Below are positions 43,540 through 54,157 of a DNA stretch of 64,000 nt, piece after piece; the first letter of the stretch is position 1, and every line of letters begins with the position of its first letter. The notes below the pieces were generated by a model. It was not told the origin of the DNA and did not search any database. It was given only the letters and a program-made list of their open reading frames with translations. The stretch comes from Tetrapyrgos nigripes (taxonomy: Eukaryota > Basidiomycota > Agaricomycetes > Agaricales > Campanellaceae), in NCBI GenBank assembly GCA_013368315.1, contig JAACJM010000025.1, positions 496,001 through 560,000 on the forward strand, written 5' to 3'. The position numbers and the translations under genes are program-made.

Positions 43540-45091
43540 TCACCAATGCGCAACATCCGCCTCAGCCTCCCCAAACACACTGGTCTTCTTGATCTCGAAA
43601 TCCCCAGCATCTGCCCCTTCCAAAGCACCTCCAGCCCCATCACCTTCATACAACTCTGGAAATTCCCTCTTCAAAAACCTCATCACATGCCCATTAATCT
43701 GCTCAAACTCCAACAAAAACCCATCATGTCCATCCGGAGACTGTACAGTCACTAATTCACTCTGAGGGATATGCGAAGCGATTTCTCTCTGTTCGGTCGG
43801 GGTGAAGAGGCCATCTGTCGATATACTGATGACGAGCGCGCGAGGTGGGAGGGTAGAAAGTACTCGGGGAAGAGCAGAAGTTTCTGGTTCTTCGTTCCCG
43901 TCAGCGTCGATTTGATGTCTATCTCGCGAAATATCGTGCGTGTCGAGTTTACGAGTGATGTGGATATAACAGTTTGCGTCGAATCTGGCTGTGAATTTGT
44001 CTCCTTGGTAGCGAAGGTATGATTGCGCTGAGAAGATGCTGGGTTGAGAGGAAAACTCTGCGGCTGCTGTTGTTGGAGGTTCAGGAGAGGTAACTCTGCT
44101 AGATTGAGAGTTTCTATGCCCATCGTTATGCGCAAACCGCGCATCGTCTTTTGCGAGGATTTTCGGTGAGCCAGGAGGGGTGGGTATACCCTTCCGTCCG
44201 GTGCCGGCTCCCGTTCCCGTTCCCATCCCATTCGTGTCCTCTTTCTTAATCTGCGCCTTCCTCCCAAACCTCTTCTCAAAAGAATCCCTACTTCGATACG
44301 TCAACAGAGCAGCCATTCTAGCAGCAGCCAGTCCAGTCGCAGGTTGAGATTCATAATAGCCACCTTGGTAACCTGGATCTGCGTAGATGGACTGCCGTTG
44401 GGCTTCACCCCATGATATACACCAAGCAGAGTGTTTGGCAGAGGTGGCAAGAGGAACGATGTGTTTGACGTAGCCTGGGGGTGAACATAATGGCCATTCG
44501 AGGACTGCCATGCCACCCATGGAACCGCCGATGACGACGCCGATGGAGGAGACGCCGAGGTGGTCGAGGACGTGTTTGTGCAACCTTAAATGGAAAGAAG
44601 TGAAGATTGGAGAGAGAGAACCTTGACATTAGAACAAGAAGTAGAAAAGAAAAAAAATAACGCACCTAACGTCATCACGAATACTGGTAGGAGGAAAATC
44701 TGGCCCATACTTAACACCAGTGTCTGGATTGACTGTGATTGGAGAGGCAGTTCCATAGGGTGATCCAAGTACGTTTCCGCAAAAGATAAACCACCTTCTG
44801 GGATCGAAAGCTTTTCCAGGACCCATCAGAGGTCCCCACCTACAAATCGCATACCGGACAGTAAGCTCAGAGTTTTCAAACTAGGATTGGAATATGAAGA
44901 ACGCACCAGTCAGGAACATCCGCACTCCCGGTAAATGCATGACAGATAACCATCACATTGTCTCTAGTTTCGTTCAGAGTCCCCCATGTCTTGTATGCGA
45001 CCGGTACATCGCGCAGTTCGGCACCACATTCAAGAGTAAAAGTTGGCACATGAAGATATTCTTGTTCAATCAGGTCGTTTAGGTTGGACAT
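43540..45091 (-). CDS. met2: homoserine O-acetyltransferase
   Basis: Transfers acetyl from acetyl-CoA to L-homoserine in methionine/cysteine synthesis. Exons 45091-44907, 44839-44666 and 44584-43540 give 467 aa in phase. It is an alpha/beta-hydrolase-fold enzyme: FTLECGAELRDVPVAYKTWG at the start, NVMVICHAFTGSADV, then WWGPLMGPGKAFD, NVLGSPYGTASP and the nucleophile motif GGSMGGMAVLEW with Ser near residue 141. The acid and His fit ISTDGLFTPTEQ and SPDGHDGFLLE. A low-complexity insert (GMGTGTGAGTG, residues about 220-260, then serine/proline-rich) lies before the lid region SYLRYQGDKFTARFDANCYI, as is common in fungal Met2. The C-terminus carries an acidic, alanine/glycine-rich tail of about 40 residues. 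No lesion. Confidence 0.95.
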
Positions 45092-45605
45092 GGCCTCTGG
45101 ATACTTTCGGGATAACAGGGTGCTGGAGTTTGGGAAGATGATAGCGGTTGTGGACAGACGAGGGTATTAGTGATTAAGATAAAGCCGTGAAACCAAGTCG
45201 TTTTGATCGGTTGTGATGCCAAGCAAGGTATTTAGAGGTATATAGAGGACAGGACCACTTGTTAAGTATCTGGTGGTATGAAGGAAACACGGCAGAGATG
45301 AGTGCGTATTTGAACGAAAATTTTGAATGAGAGTAAATCTCGGGATTTTCCCGGGGACGGAGCTACACCATTTAGAAGTTCGGCATAAAAAGGTCCCATA
45401 TGGAGTAGTCCGGCTTCTGTCAGTTCAAAAATGCACTCATCCCCGCGGTGAAAGGAATTCTGGTGAAAGTCGTGTCGAGTCACTTCAGAAAAAGTCATCA
45501 CTTTCTATAACATCCACAGTTATAGGGTCTGTAGCTTAGTAGATTGTTCTGTACACTATACTCTAACTAAATTTGAAGACATCCATGGACGACGACACAA
45601 CCTCT
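45092..45605. other. spacer between met2 and the NRPS-like remnant
   Basis: Presumed met2 promoter region. It contains an inverted copy of the CCATATGG-type dispersed repeat at 45361-45408. Confidence 0.4.
45361..45408 (-). repeat. dispersed repeat, inverted copy (45.4 kb)
   Basis: On the minus strand it reads CTACTCCATATGGGACC, then ATGCCGAACTTC and GGTGTAGCT, collinear with 49474-49525. Confidence 0.5.
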
Positions 45606-46264
45606 TTAGTTATCCAAAAATCCAATCCGACGCCAATACCCAATCCACTTTTCTACATCTTCATAACCCAGCTGACGCTTCGTCAACTCCTTCAGAGTCT
45701 GGCTGTTTTCCACCGCTCGAGTTGTAATCAACGATGGAATCCCCATGAATTCACCTTCCCCTTTATCAGCAGTCGCTACCTGAGCTTGGAAAAATTCCAT
45801 AAGCTTCAAGGCGGCGGGGTTACGAGCTGGGTCGTTGGTGGAAGTCTGGGACTGGGACTTGATCAATTCGTCTATCCATTGAGCATATGGGACTACCCCG
45901 GCCTCGATGGAGGGTGCGACGAGGTCAAGAATGAGCGAAGCCTTTGTAGGAGGGTGTACCAAGTTGGCAGCAAGGTCGATAGAAGACGACTCTACGCACC
46001 AACATTGGCAAGAATGGCTACCACTGGGTTAGTCTCTCCATCTCCAGAGGCATATCCTCTAACAAGACCGGCTGCTCGTCGTATCGCAACAGCCGGGTCT
46101 TTCCACACGACTGTCTGGAGCTCTCCATCTTCGTCGTAGCGAAAGAGCGGGTGCTCAGGACTGTTGGCACCGTGATAGTCAAAGAGTTGAGCGAGAGGTA
46201 GAGATTGGTCCTTAGGAGGCCTGGTGAAGGTAGCCCTGCCTTTGAACACGTCGTAATTCTTCAT
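45606..46264 (-). pseudogene. internally deleted NRPS-like adenylate-forming reductase
   Basis: Two ends of one large enzyme with nothing between. The first 89 codons (ATG at 46264; MKNYDVFKGRATFTRP, LAQLFDYHGANSPEHPLFRY, VVAILANVG) match the start of the adenylation domain of fungal NRPS-like reductases. The second part (about 45990-45606; NLVHPPTKASLILDL, GVVPYAQWIDEL, NPAALKLMEFF, ending VEKWIGYWRRIGFLDN) matches the extreme C-terminus of their terminal reductase domain. The AMP-binding core, carrier domain and Rossmann part, normally about 900 residues, are missing. The junction falls at a GTGCGT donor after NVG, so the deletion seems to run from the first intron to a late exon. No adenylating or reducing activity is possible. 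Confidence 0.75.
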
Positions 46265-47122
46265 GTTGAAATTAGAGTAGGGAGTACTGTGACAAGTATC
46301 GGTTGTAGGGGAGAAGGGATTTGTGAAGACATAGACGACTACTGGTGGTCCTTTTAAAGGGGATCTTTAGTACACTGGAAATGACATCGTCCGATACGGA
46401 AGAGTGTAGAACCTATCGCTGGGAAAAGCATAAGCACAAAGCGTATTGCGGTTTAATTTACCTCCCGGATTCGGGCACCACACTTGCAGCCTGTTATCCT
46501 TGGGACCGACCGATTCGTTCTGTTGACAGTTGGCCTATCGAGTAATGGATTCATCAGCAATTGCACTACTGCGAAGGTGTCGTAGAAATCGCAGTTTGAG
46601 AGGTTGATGAGCCTCGGGGACCAGTGAGGGCGACCAGTGGATGAGTGGACGACTCCGATGTTTGAGAGGTTGATGAGCCTGGGCCTCGGGGACTAGTTCG
46701 GGCGACCAGTGGACAAGTTTATCGAAGTCGTCAAACGAACAATGATATAATCATATAGGAGATGTTATCTGCCTGCCTGTCTATGAGACGTGGTGGTAAA
46801 GAACAAACGGAAGCAAATTCTAGCGTAGTCAACATTCGGGGTAACATCAGTGACGTGATGTTTGCCGCAATAATTTGCTTCCGCTCAACTTTCAAGTTGC
46901 TTTCAACTTCAAGAGCTCTCAAGGTCTCAAGGCACGCTGGAGGAGCTTGGAGGAGCAGCTGAAATTTGAAAGTATGGTCGTGGTTGACGTCGAAAGTATA
47001 ATCATGGCAAATCCTTTAACATTAGTACAAACTGAGTAGGATAAATTACAAGAGTGTCTACATAGCTGAAGCAGCACGTCCTTTCATGAATCATAGGAAG
47101 AAAAGAAAAAGACAGAAAAACC
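46265..47122. other. intergenic region with a 66-bp tandem duplication
   Basis: Upstream of the NRPS-like remnant and downstream of the next minus-strand gene. Apart from the tandem repeat at 46594-46720 no feature was recognised. Confidence 0.35.
46594..46720. repeat. tandem duplication of about 66 bp
   Basis: Both units start GTTTGAGAGGTTGATGAGCC (46594 and 46660) and continue CTCGGGGAC and GGGCGACCAGTGGA. The second unit has a 6-base GGGCCT-type insertion and a few substitutions. Confidence 0.75.
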
Positions 47123-48603
47123 CTAGTCTCTGAACTGAGACTGGAACGCAATAGCTCTAACCAAAACATCCTTATAAATATCCAATTCATTCCACAGGGA
47201 ACTCTCAAAGTACCCAACGAAATCCAAATTATCCCTCAACGCATTCAAAGACATCTGAATACCCACAAGGTCAATACTCTCCCTATTCGTATCAGCGATA
47301 GCAGCTCTGTTGGCGGAATACGCTATATCCCTGGCTACGGCGTCAAGAGTACGCGTAGCTTGAGGCGATCCAACCGTGTTCAGATCAATGAGTGAGTTCA
47401 ACGTGCCAAAGGACCCGGACACGGAACCACGGAGAGAAGAAGCTGACACTGAAGAAGCTGATGAACGGGCAGAGACAGACCCCGAAGCAGAATTGGAATT
47501 GGAGGACCTTCCCAATAATACACTGAACCAGTTCTTGCTCCTGTTGGTGGAACTAGCACTGTCATCGCTCGCAATGGACGAAATGGATCTACGAGGTGTT
47601 GGTTTGGCCCATGAGCCGGTGGTCTGGCTCTGACTTTCAGAACCGGTTGTGTATCCAATACCCGAAGTATTCAAGGGATGAACCATATCCCTAACCCATT
47701 CTGGGACAATCCTTCGGAGTAATTCTGCTTGGTTGTAGGTGTGGAGGAATACGACGAGTTCAGGGAAGGTCGCGAGGTTTGGCACACATATGCCTACACG
47801 AGGGAGCTCATCCGTCAGACGACGAGGAAGAGGTGAGCACTGCGTCGTCGCATGTCCAATTCTCTCGTTGAGATTGGGGCAGCCGAGGATGAAGAGGAGA
47901 TCGTTGATGGGCAACTCGAGACAGGAAGGATAGGTGACGGTGCAACCGCCACGGTCACGCTGTTTTGCACCATCCTGCGAGGCGTTGACGACGACAAGGA
48001 CGTGAGTTGGACCTAAAGGCCGGGGGGAGAACATTTTGGACGTCGTTGTCAAGCGTGGAGGTGGGATACCCTCAGACTCGAGTTTGTTCCCCACGTTGGT
48101 GAAAAGCCTGTTCTCGATACTGGTCATGCCGTCGAGAGGATTGAAAGAAGAACCAGAGGACAACCTTCTAGAATGTGTGTGTCCGGCGAGACTGAGGCTT
48201 CCTCTGTTGTTTTTTTCGTTCATCCCCCTTTCAGCTTCCTCTCTTTGTTCTCTCCTTTGTTCTCGAGCATCGCGGAAGAAGGCTGAAGTGCGTATGGTGG
48301 TCTTGCGAATCCTGACTTCTTGGTGGAGTTTGTGGAGGTTGAGCCACTCCCTGTGTGTTTACAGTCACTTTAGTACGCCAAAGACAAGAAAGACTTTATG
48401 TAGACGCACCCATTAACAAGAATGTTGTTGATCTTGAGGACATGCCTCAGCTCTTGAATGGACAGTCTACTCTCAAACAAATCTGAGCGGTCTGGTGAAA
48501 TTTCGCCGAGCCTTTTGCGGTCAATATCGCGTTCGACAGGCCGAGTACCCCCAAAAGACGTGTTGGGGGAGAAAGTCAAAAAGAGCATGTCATTGAAAGA
48601 CAT
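47123..48603 (-). CDS. basidiomycete protein, possibly Clp1-like (clampless family)
   Basis: Exons 48603-48410 and 48350-47123 join in phase, giving 473 aa. The order is MSFNDMLFLTFSPNTSFGG, LSIQELRHVLKINNILVN, a coiled, charged segment (REQRREQREEAER), then the best conserved-looking block: THVLVVVNASQDG, YPSCLELPINDLLFILGCPN, VGICVPNLATFPELVVFLHTY and PEWVRDMVHPL. It ends with a serine-rich region and a helical tail. The VPNLxTFPxLVxxL and PEWVRD blocks remind me of Clp1-like proteins, which control clamp-cell formation in Coprinopsis, but I cannot confirm the assignment. A further upstream exon is possible: an open stretch near 48880-48740 (MSRNERTMGSLRRVRI) lies just before, but I could not join it in phase. 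Confidence 0.55.
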
Positions 48604-49132
48604 TCTGGTGAGACTTCGAGGGATCAAGCAAGGATAAGGTCGCGCAGCGATCTACTGGGATGAGATGAGATGAGATACTTGTTGCTGGTGGCAGGCAGTG
48701 CGAATGGGATAAAAAGAAGAAAGACTGACCAAAGAGGCTCGAAGCTTCTTGTATGTACCCTGCAAGCAAAGAATTCACCGACACGTGAGGGTGGTCGCAC
48801 AATGGAGCCTTTGTGAACCATTGCTGGTAAATTCGGACGCGACGTAAAGAGCCCATTGTTCGTTCATTACGAGACATTGCTGTACAAGTGCAAAAGAGTA
48901 TGATGACCGGATGATGGAAGAATTTCCGGATCCGGAGTATTCTCACGACCGCGTCGTTGGCGTGAAACTGAACAACGCGTCAGCACGGGCTAGCCACTGG
49001 CAGATTTCATACTGTCTGCAACATTAGCTATAGTATGGTGATAGTGGGCCTGTAGCAAGACGAGCTGGTGACGGCGTTGAGTTTTTTCATTTCCAGTGGA
49101 TATGATAGCATTCGTTCAGCAAACTGTCCATC
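48604..49132. other. upstream region of the Clp1-like gene and tRNA flank
   Basis: May contain an additional 5' exon of the preceding gene (about 48740-48880, minus strand). No other feature before the tRNA at 49133. Confidence 0.3.
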
Positions 49133-49214
49133 GGCGCTATAGCCAAGTGGTTACGGCGACAGATTAGAAATCTGTTCCTCTTTGAGGGCGCAGGTTCGAA
49201 TCCTGCTGGCGTCG
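49133..49214 (+). tRNA. tRNA-Ser(AGA), copy 2
   Basis: Same 82-nt sequence as 18158-18239, with anticodon AGA at 49166-49168 and a T-rich Pol III terminator (T8) near 49233. The flanks differ completely from copy 1. Confidence 0.95.
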
Positions 49215-49473
49215 CTAGTATTGTGTAGTCTATCTTTTTTTTCTTCTGGCTACCCACAAACCCGGGGACGTGAAGAAACCAGGAATGCCTGCCTGCCTGA
49301 GTATCGGCACGCCTGGACTTTCCTTCCGTGAATTTCAATTTTCGTCGTTCTCATGACCAATGACGTCGACTCGTTCTCCTTCCGAAACACCTTGGGCGGC
49401 GTTGCATATTTCCAAAGATCTCTGTGCAAACTTAAATTTCGGATTTTTCAGTGCCATTTTTGCTCACCCGGAT

Positions 49474-49525
49474 CTACTCCATATGGGACCGATTTGAGGC
49501 CGAACAGCCATATGGAGTAGCTCTG
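49474..49525 (+). repeat. dispersed repeat with inverted CCATATGG ends (49.5 kb)
   Basis: CTACTCCATATGGGACC, then GAGGCCGAAC, then CCATATGGAGTAG. The two ends are inverted copies of CTACTCCATATGG. Related copies are at 18829-18880 and 45361-45408 (inverted). Confidence 0.6.
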
Positions 49526-49628
49526 GCGCCGAGCATAAATTCGTCATTTATGTTTGCCCAAAAGATCTTTCCAAATATGCATTGCCGCCCAAGGTGAAAC
49601 CAAAAACAATGCCCATCCACCTATACCA

Positions 49629-49633
49629 GTCTG
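49629..49633. repeat. target-site duplication, left (GTCTG)
   Basis: GTCTG immediately before the left LTR. The same five bases follow the right LTR at 56638-56642. Confidence 0.9.
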
Positions 49634-50001
49634 TGTTAAGCAGGCATGGTACGGTCCTGTACACTACTAAACGCAGTGGCAACTACGCAACTTACCTGTG
49701 GATAGAGAGTAGCTTGTAAGGCTTGTTAGAGGCTTGTAGAGCGATGAGAGTTAAGTATAAAACTTGTTATTTGGAGGACTATCTACGAGTCCTTATATAC
49801 CTTTGAGGAGGTACAAATACATGTAAACTAATACTAGAGTAACAATAAGATTCTATTGTACTTGATAGTACAATGCTGGTTTCGTACACTATTGTCGTAC
49901 TACATTTATTGTCTATATAATCTTATTGTTCTATTTATAACTACTACTATTGTTCTACATAGATGACGTTGATGGCTGCAACTAAATGCGCCAATTCAAC
50001 A
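49634..50001 (-). repeat. 3' LTR of the copia element
   Basis: 368 bp, TGTTAAG...TTCAACA, identical to the other LTR apart from two C/T differences (about 49680 and 49713). Confidence 0.95.
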
Positions 50002-50010
50002 CTCCCCCTT
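50002..50010 (-). other. polypurine tract of the copia element
   Basis: On the minus strand AAGGGGGAG lies directly against the 3' LTR, where plus-strand DNA synthesis is primed. Confidence 0.8.
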
Positions 50011-50117
50011 GCTAAGCAGCACGGTAGTGCGTGTAAGCATAGGTAGGTGCTGTAAGCAGCCATGGAAGGAAGGGATCCAGTGCCTTGATATTTTCGATGC
50101 GATTTATAGGACTTTCT

Positions 50118-51008
50118 TCAATTATAAAACTGAAGTCCTAATTGTTTCCTGAACTTCTCAAACTTTACTCGATCTAGAGCTTTAGTGAGTAGATCTGCAG
50201 GGTTATTGCTTCCTTCAATGAAGAATAACTTGACTGTCTCGTCGATGATTTTTTCTCGAACAAAATGATATCGAATATCAATGTGCTTGGTTCACTTATC
50301 CGTGACAGGGTTTGATGCAATAAAAATTGATCCCTGATTGTCACCGTAAATTGGAATAGCGTGAAGAGGATATTCAATTTCACTGAGAAGAGTCTTGAAC
50401 CAGCATACTTGTCAACTGCAGTCACTAAGTGCCATGTATTCAGCTTCAGTCGAAGATAGGGCAACGGTTTTTTGTTGTCTAGACGTCCAGCTAAATGGTG
50501 CTTGGGCTAATTGTAGAAAGAAGCCAGTTTGAGATTTGCGAGATCCAGGATCTGATCCCCAATCGGAGTCTGTATAGGCTGATAAGCCTTCTCCCCCTCG
50601 ACCGTTGTATACAAGAGCATATTTTCTAGTGCCAACGAGGTAACGGCAAATGTCTTTCGCCTTATTGTAGTGTTCTTGTGAGGGGTTTGCAGCAAATTGC
50701 GCAAGTTTTGTGACAGCAAAGGAAATATCAGGATGTGTTCCTAACATTAAGTAGAGTAAGGATCCGATTATCTCCTGATAACTTTGACGAAGAGTATAGT
50801 TGACAGGAGCATCTTCTGGAAGAGGAAGAGGGTGATAATTAGCGGGTAATGGGGTAGCAGAAACTTTTGCGTTTTGCATTCCATATGTTTCTAGGATTTT
50901 ATCCAGATAAGCGCACTGGTCTAAAGAGACCTTGCTGCCTTTCCTGGTAATTCTCATCCTAAGGAATTCTTTGGCATCACCTAGATCCCTACATTCCCAT
51001 CTCTTCAT
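50118..51008 (-). pseudogene. copia RNase H region, two in-frame TGA codons
   Basis: End of the RT and RNase H: WECRDLGDAKEFLRMRI, DKILETYGM, EIIGSLLYLMLGTHPDISFAV, LSAYTDSDWGSDPGSRKSQTG with the RNase H Asp residues, then SSTEAEYMALSDCS. TGA at 50412-50414 interrupts SDCS*QVCWFK and TGA at 50292-50294 interrupts VTDK*TKHIDIRYHF. In relatives Arg commonly occupies these places (CGA to TGA). The frame ends LGLQFYN at 50118. Confidence 0.9.
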
Positions 51009-51023
51009 AAAGTTTCCTTTGAG

Positions 51024-51824
51024 TCATAAGACTAAGGTTTTGTTAGCTCCACAGAATAGAGCATCATCCACATAGACTACAGCAATAACAATAGAATTTT
51101 CAATAAGGTTATTGTTGGTGTCATAGCGTTTGTGAATAAAGATTCTGGCGTCGGAAATGATTTGTTTAAAACCAAGTTCCGCCATGGACTTATCAAGACT
51201 TTTCCACCACACAAGTCCTGCTTGTTTGAGTCCGTAAAGAGCACGAAGAAGCCGGACGACTTTATGCTCTTGTCCTTTTACTTTAAAGGCTTCCGGTTGT
51301 TCCATATAGATTTCTTCATCAAGTAAGCCATATAAGTAGGCTGATCGGACGTCGACACCGGACACGTGCCAGCCCTTAAGTGCAGCTAAAGCGAAGATTA
51401 AGCGCACAGTCTCGAATCGAACAACGGGCGAATATATTTGATCAAAGTCTATGCCTTCGATCTGTGAAAAACCTTTTGCAACGAGTCTTGCCTTTTTACA
51501 ACCATCAGACTTGATGTCGAAGACCCATCGGTTTTTGATGACTTTCCTATCTGTAGGTCTTTCAACCAATTCATAGGTGTCGCGCTTGTGAAGAGCCTCT
51601 AGTTCTTCGCGGCAAGCGACTTTCCATTCCTCCTGCACATCTTTAGGTAAGAGTGCAATATCTTTGAATGTCCATTCGCAAATATTACGAACATTCGGTT
51701 GATTCCCATCATTCTTCGAAGTAACTTTCTGAATAAGCAAGTGGGAATCGATTTCTCCAGGAGCAACTGCCTGCATAAGCAAGAAGTTTATAGATACTCC
51801 CCCTTCCCGGCATGGTTCTGCCAT
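51024..51824 (-). pseudogene. copia reverse transcriptase
   Basis: RVT_2-type RT: WKVACREELEALHKRDTYEL, NRWVFDIKSDGCKKARLVAKG, DFDQIYSPVVRFETVRLI, VDVRSAYLYGLLDEEIYMEQP, RLLRALYGLKQAGLVW and the catalytic VVYVDDALFCG. The frame stops at TGA 51024-51026 directly before the thumb segment KGNFMKRWECRDLG, which continues in the same frame. The hydrophilic linker between integrase and RT (51825-52394) is open and rich in Pro/Ser/Arg. Confidence 0.92.
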
Positions 51825-52394
51825 ATGTTCTGATTCAGGGTGTGCAGAGTCATCACTCTCGGCTTGCTGCTCCCCCTGGGGTGTGCTTCCGGGTGCAGAA
51901 CTAGGTCCGGGAACCTGTTGCTCTGCAGCTTGTTGACGTCGATGTTCTCTCCGAGCGTCTCTCTCTGCTTTAGCTTTTGCTTCTGCTCTTTTATCAGCTG
52001 CGATTTGAGGTTCAAGATCGCATGTAACTTGTACGGGGTGTTTATCTCCGTACCGTTTGTTTGGTTCACTAACACGCTCGCTTCGACGTGTTGGTTCTCC
52101 GTAATCCCGTCTTGGTCTAGTGACTTTTCGAGGTGCCGCAGGAGGTGGTGTCTCCCTTGGAGGTAGCGTTATAGGCCTCCTTGATTCTAAGTCACTATCC
52201 GGGGACGAAGGTGGTGGATTCTGTTCAGGTTCGTCGTCACGAAGCTGATCAGGTCTCCTTATGGAAGGGATGCGAGGAGGACGATGATCAAAATCTTCAT
52301 CATCATCATCAGGGATTGGTTGTGGTAGAGGAGTGTCATCGCTTTGCGACGACTCAATAGGAAGTTGTTTTGAACCACGAGATTGAGTTTTACA

Positions 52395-53423
52395 TCAAGG
52401 AAAGAAGTCTTCCTCAAACACGGCTTGCGGGGATGTAAATTCCGCATTGTTTGTATGCATGAAAAGATTTCCACGTTCTCCCGGTGCTACACCAAGATAC
52501 GTCATGAGCTCTGACTTGGAAGCGAGTTTGTTCTTTCGAGTTTCCTCGGGTTTAAAGACATAAGCTCCACAGCCAAAAACTCGCAAATGATCGATACGCG
52601 GTTTTTCCTTTTCAAGCATTTCAAATGGAGTTATCCATTTGTGTCGTCGTAAGGGAGTACGTCGATAGACATACAATCCATGACAGACAGCATATTCCCA
52701 CCAAGATTCAGGTAGACACGCTAGCTTCATCATTGCCAGTGCCTTATCCATTAGGGTGCGTATAAAGCGCTCCGCTCGACCATTCTGTTGATGAATGTAT
52801 GGTGCACTTTTAAGGATTCTAATACCCTTCTCGAGTAACATGTCTCGGTAGGTACCATTGATGAATTCACCACCCATATCAGACATCCACTGTTCGACTT
52901 TCGTCTTATATTGAGTTTCTACCATCGCAAGGAACTGGCGAGTGGCAGTTAGTGGTTGTTTCTTGTCTTTAAGAAGTCGTATCCAAGCATCTGAAGTGTA
53001 ATCATCAAAGAAGACGATTATATACTTGTACTTATGGTAGGATATCGTGGGGAATTCCTTCAAATCCGTATGGATAATTTGGAAAGGACGAGTAGCACGT
53101 TGTTCGTTAGGAGGGTAAGCCTGTTTGGGAGTTTTGCCTTCAAGACAACCTTTGCACAAAGGAAGCTCCTTTGGAATGATGAATTCAGGAGTGCCAAGGG
53201 TGTGTTGTCGGACATGTTTTAGAACATCACGAGAGGGATGCCCTATACGACGATGTAAGATCTCGTAGTTGATAAGATAAATCAAAAGATTGGCTTTAGA
53301 AGCGACAATTTTCGATTTGTGTGGAAGATAGTATAGCGTTTCTTCCGGTATACGCTTTGAGAAAGTCAAGAATGTTGTATTTCTCGAAATGGTGATATGA
53401 TCGGAGTTACCGCGCATAAGCAT
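52395..53423 (-). pseudogene. copia integrase
   Basis: GAG-pre-integrase zinc region HRRIGHPSRDVLKH...CKGCLEGK, then the DDE core: IIHTDLKEFP (first Asp), WMSDMGGEFING (second Asp) and QQNGRAERFIRTLMDKA (Glu). It ends in HLRVFGCGAYVF and YLGVAPGERG, the copia-specific C-terminal block. TGA at 52395-52397 interrupts EEDFFP before the linker. A further TGA at 53457-53459 lies upstream, between YYIPDLNQ and LLSVGQFL. Confidence 0.92.
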
Positions 53424-53491
53424 GTTGTCATTTAAGAATTGACCGACAGATAAGAGTCATTGATTTAGATCGGGAATGTAATAGACCGGAT

Positions 53492-54157
53492 CTATTTCAT
53501 AACTCTTTTACGTTGAGAGATCAGGACTGTTCCAGATGCACGAATATTTGTGAATCCATTGGCAGTTTTCACTGGAATTGGTTTTATATAACTCAATTCA
53601 ACAAAGTCATTAATGTTGAACGTAAAATGTGCTGATGCTCCAGAGTCAAGTAACCATTCATCACCGAAGTGGATTTTGACAGTATTAGATCTCTTCTTCT
53701 TACACTTCTGGCATAATGAAAACAAAGTGCCACAGGCACATAAATATTTATTGTTGCCGCCAGGGCTAGTGTACAGTTTATTATAAATAAAAGGGGTTGT
53801 TGAACCCAGAGGAGTGGTATGTAATAAATATATACATGAAGAACCTGCTTCCATATTACAAGCTGCTGGAAAAAGCGCATCAGTACTTTTATTCATAAGA
53901 TCTGAAGTGAGATCTGACCTGAGATAACCGTTGTCCATGCCAGACACCTCAGAGTCTAGGGACCATCCATAATTATTTGCGGCATTGATGGTAACCATGG
54001 CGGGTGTAGAAGGTCGTGGACTTGGAATTCCGTCTGACCAGGTTGCCTCTCCAGGATCTGTAGGGTGGCTCATCCTGCTGAGCGATCGCGGAGTCGACAT
54101 ATACTCGAGGTCGCTGGTGTCTGATAGGCTCGGAGACATGCTCCGGAGTTCTGGCAT
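53492..54157 (-). pseudogene. copia protease region
   Basis: The retroviral-type aspartic protease signature is EWLLDSGASAHFTFNINDF. Upstream, CACGTLFSLCQKCKKKR has closely spaced cysteines that could be a displaced zinc finger. The frame overlaps the end of the gag frame over about 185 bases (54157-53973) and ends at TAG; the integrase follows only after a one-base shift within ATGAAATAGATCC near 53492-53500. Confidence 0.85.

Larger units (their letters stand above)
49215..49633. other. spacer between tRNA-Ser and the copia element
   Basis: Holds the best copy of the CCATATGG dispersed repeat (49474-49525) and the left target-site duplication of the retrotransposon. No gene. Confidence 0.35.

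Noticed and set aside
49087..49338. 83-codon minus frame over tRNA-Ser
   Set aside because: Accidental frame across a tRNA gene.
50292..53459. Programmed read-through or recoding of the five TGA codons in pol
   Set aside because: Five separate TGA codons plus a frameshift in one polyprotein are better explained by C to T decay. Normal host genes here use TGA as a stop.
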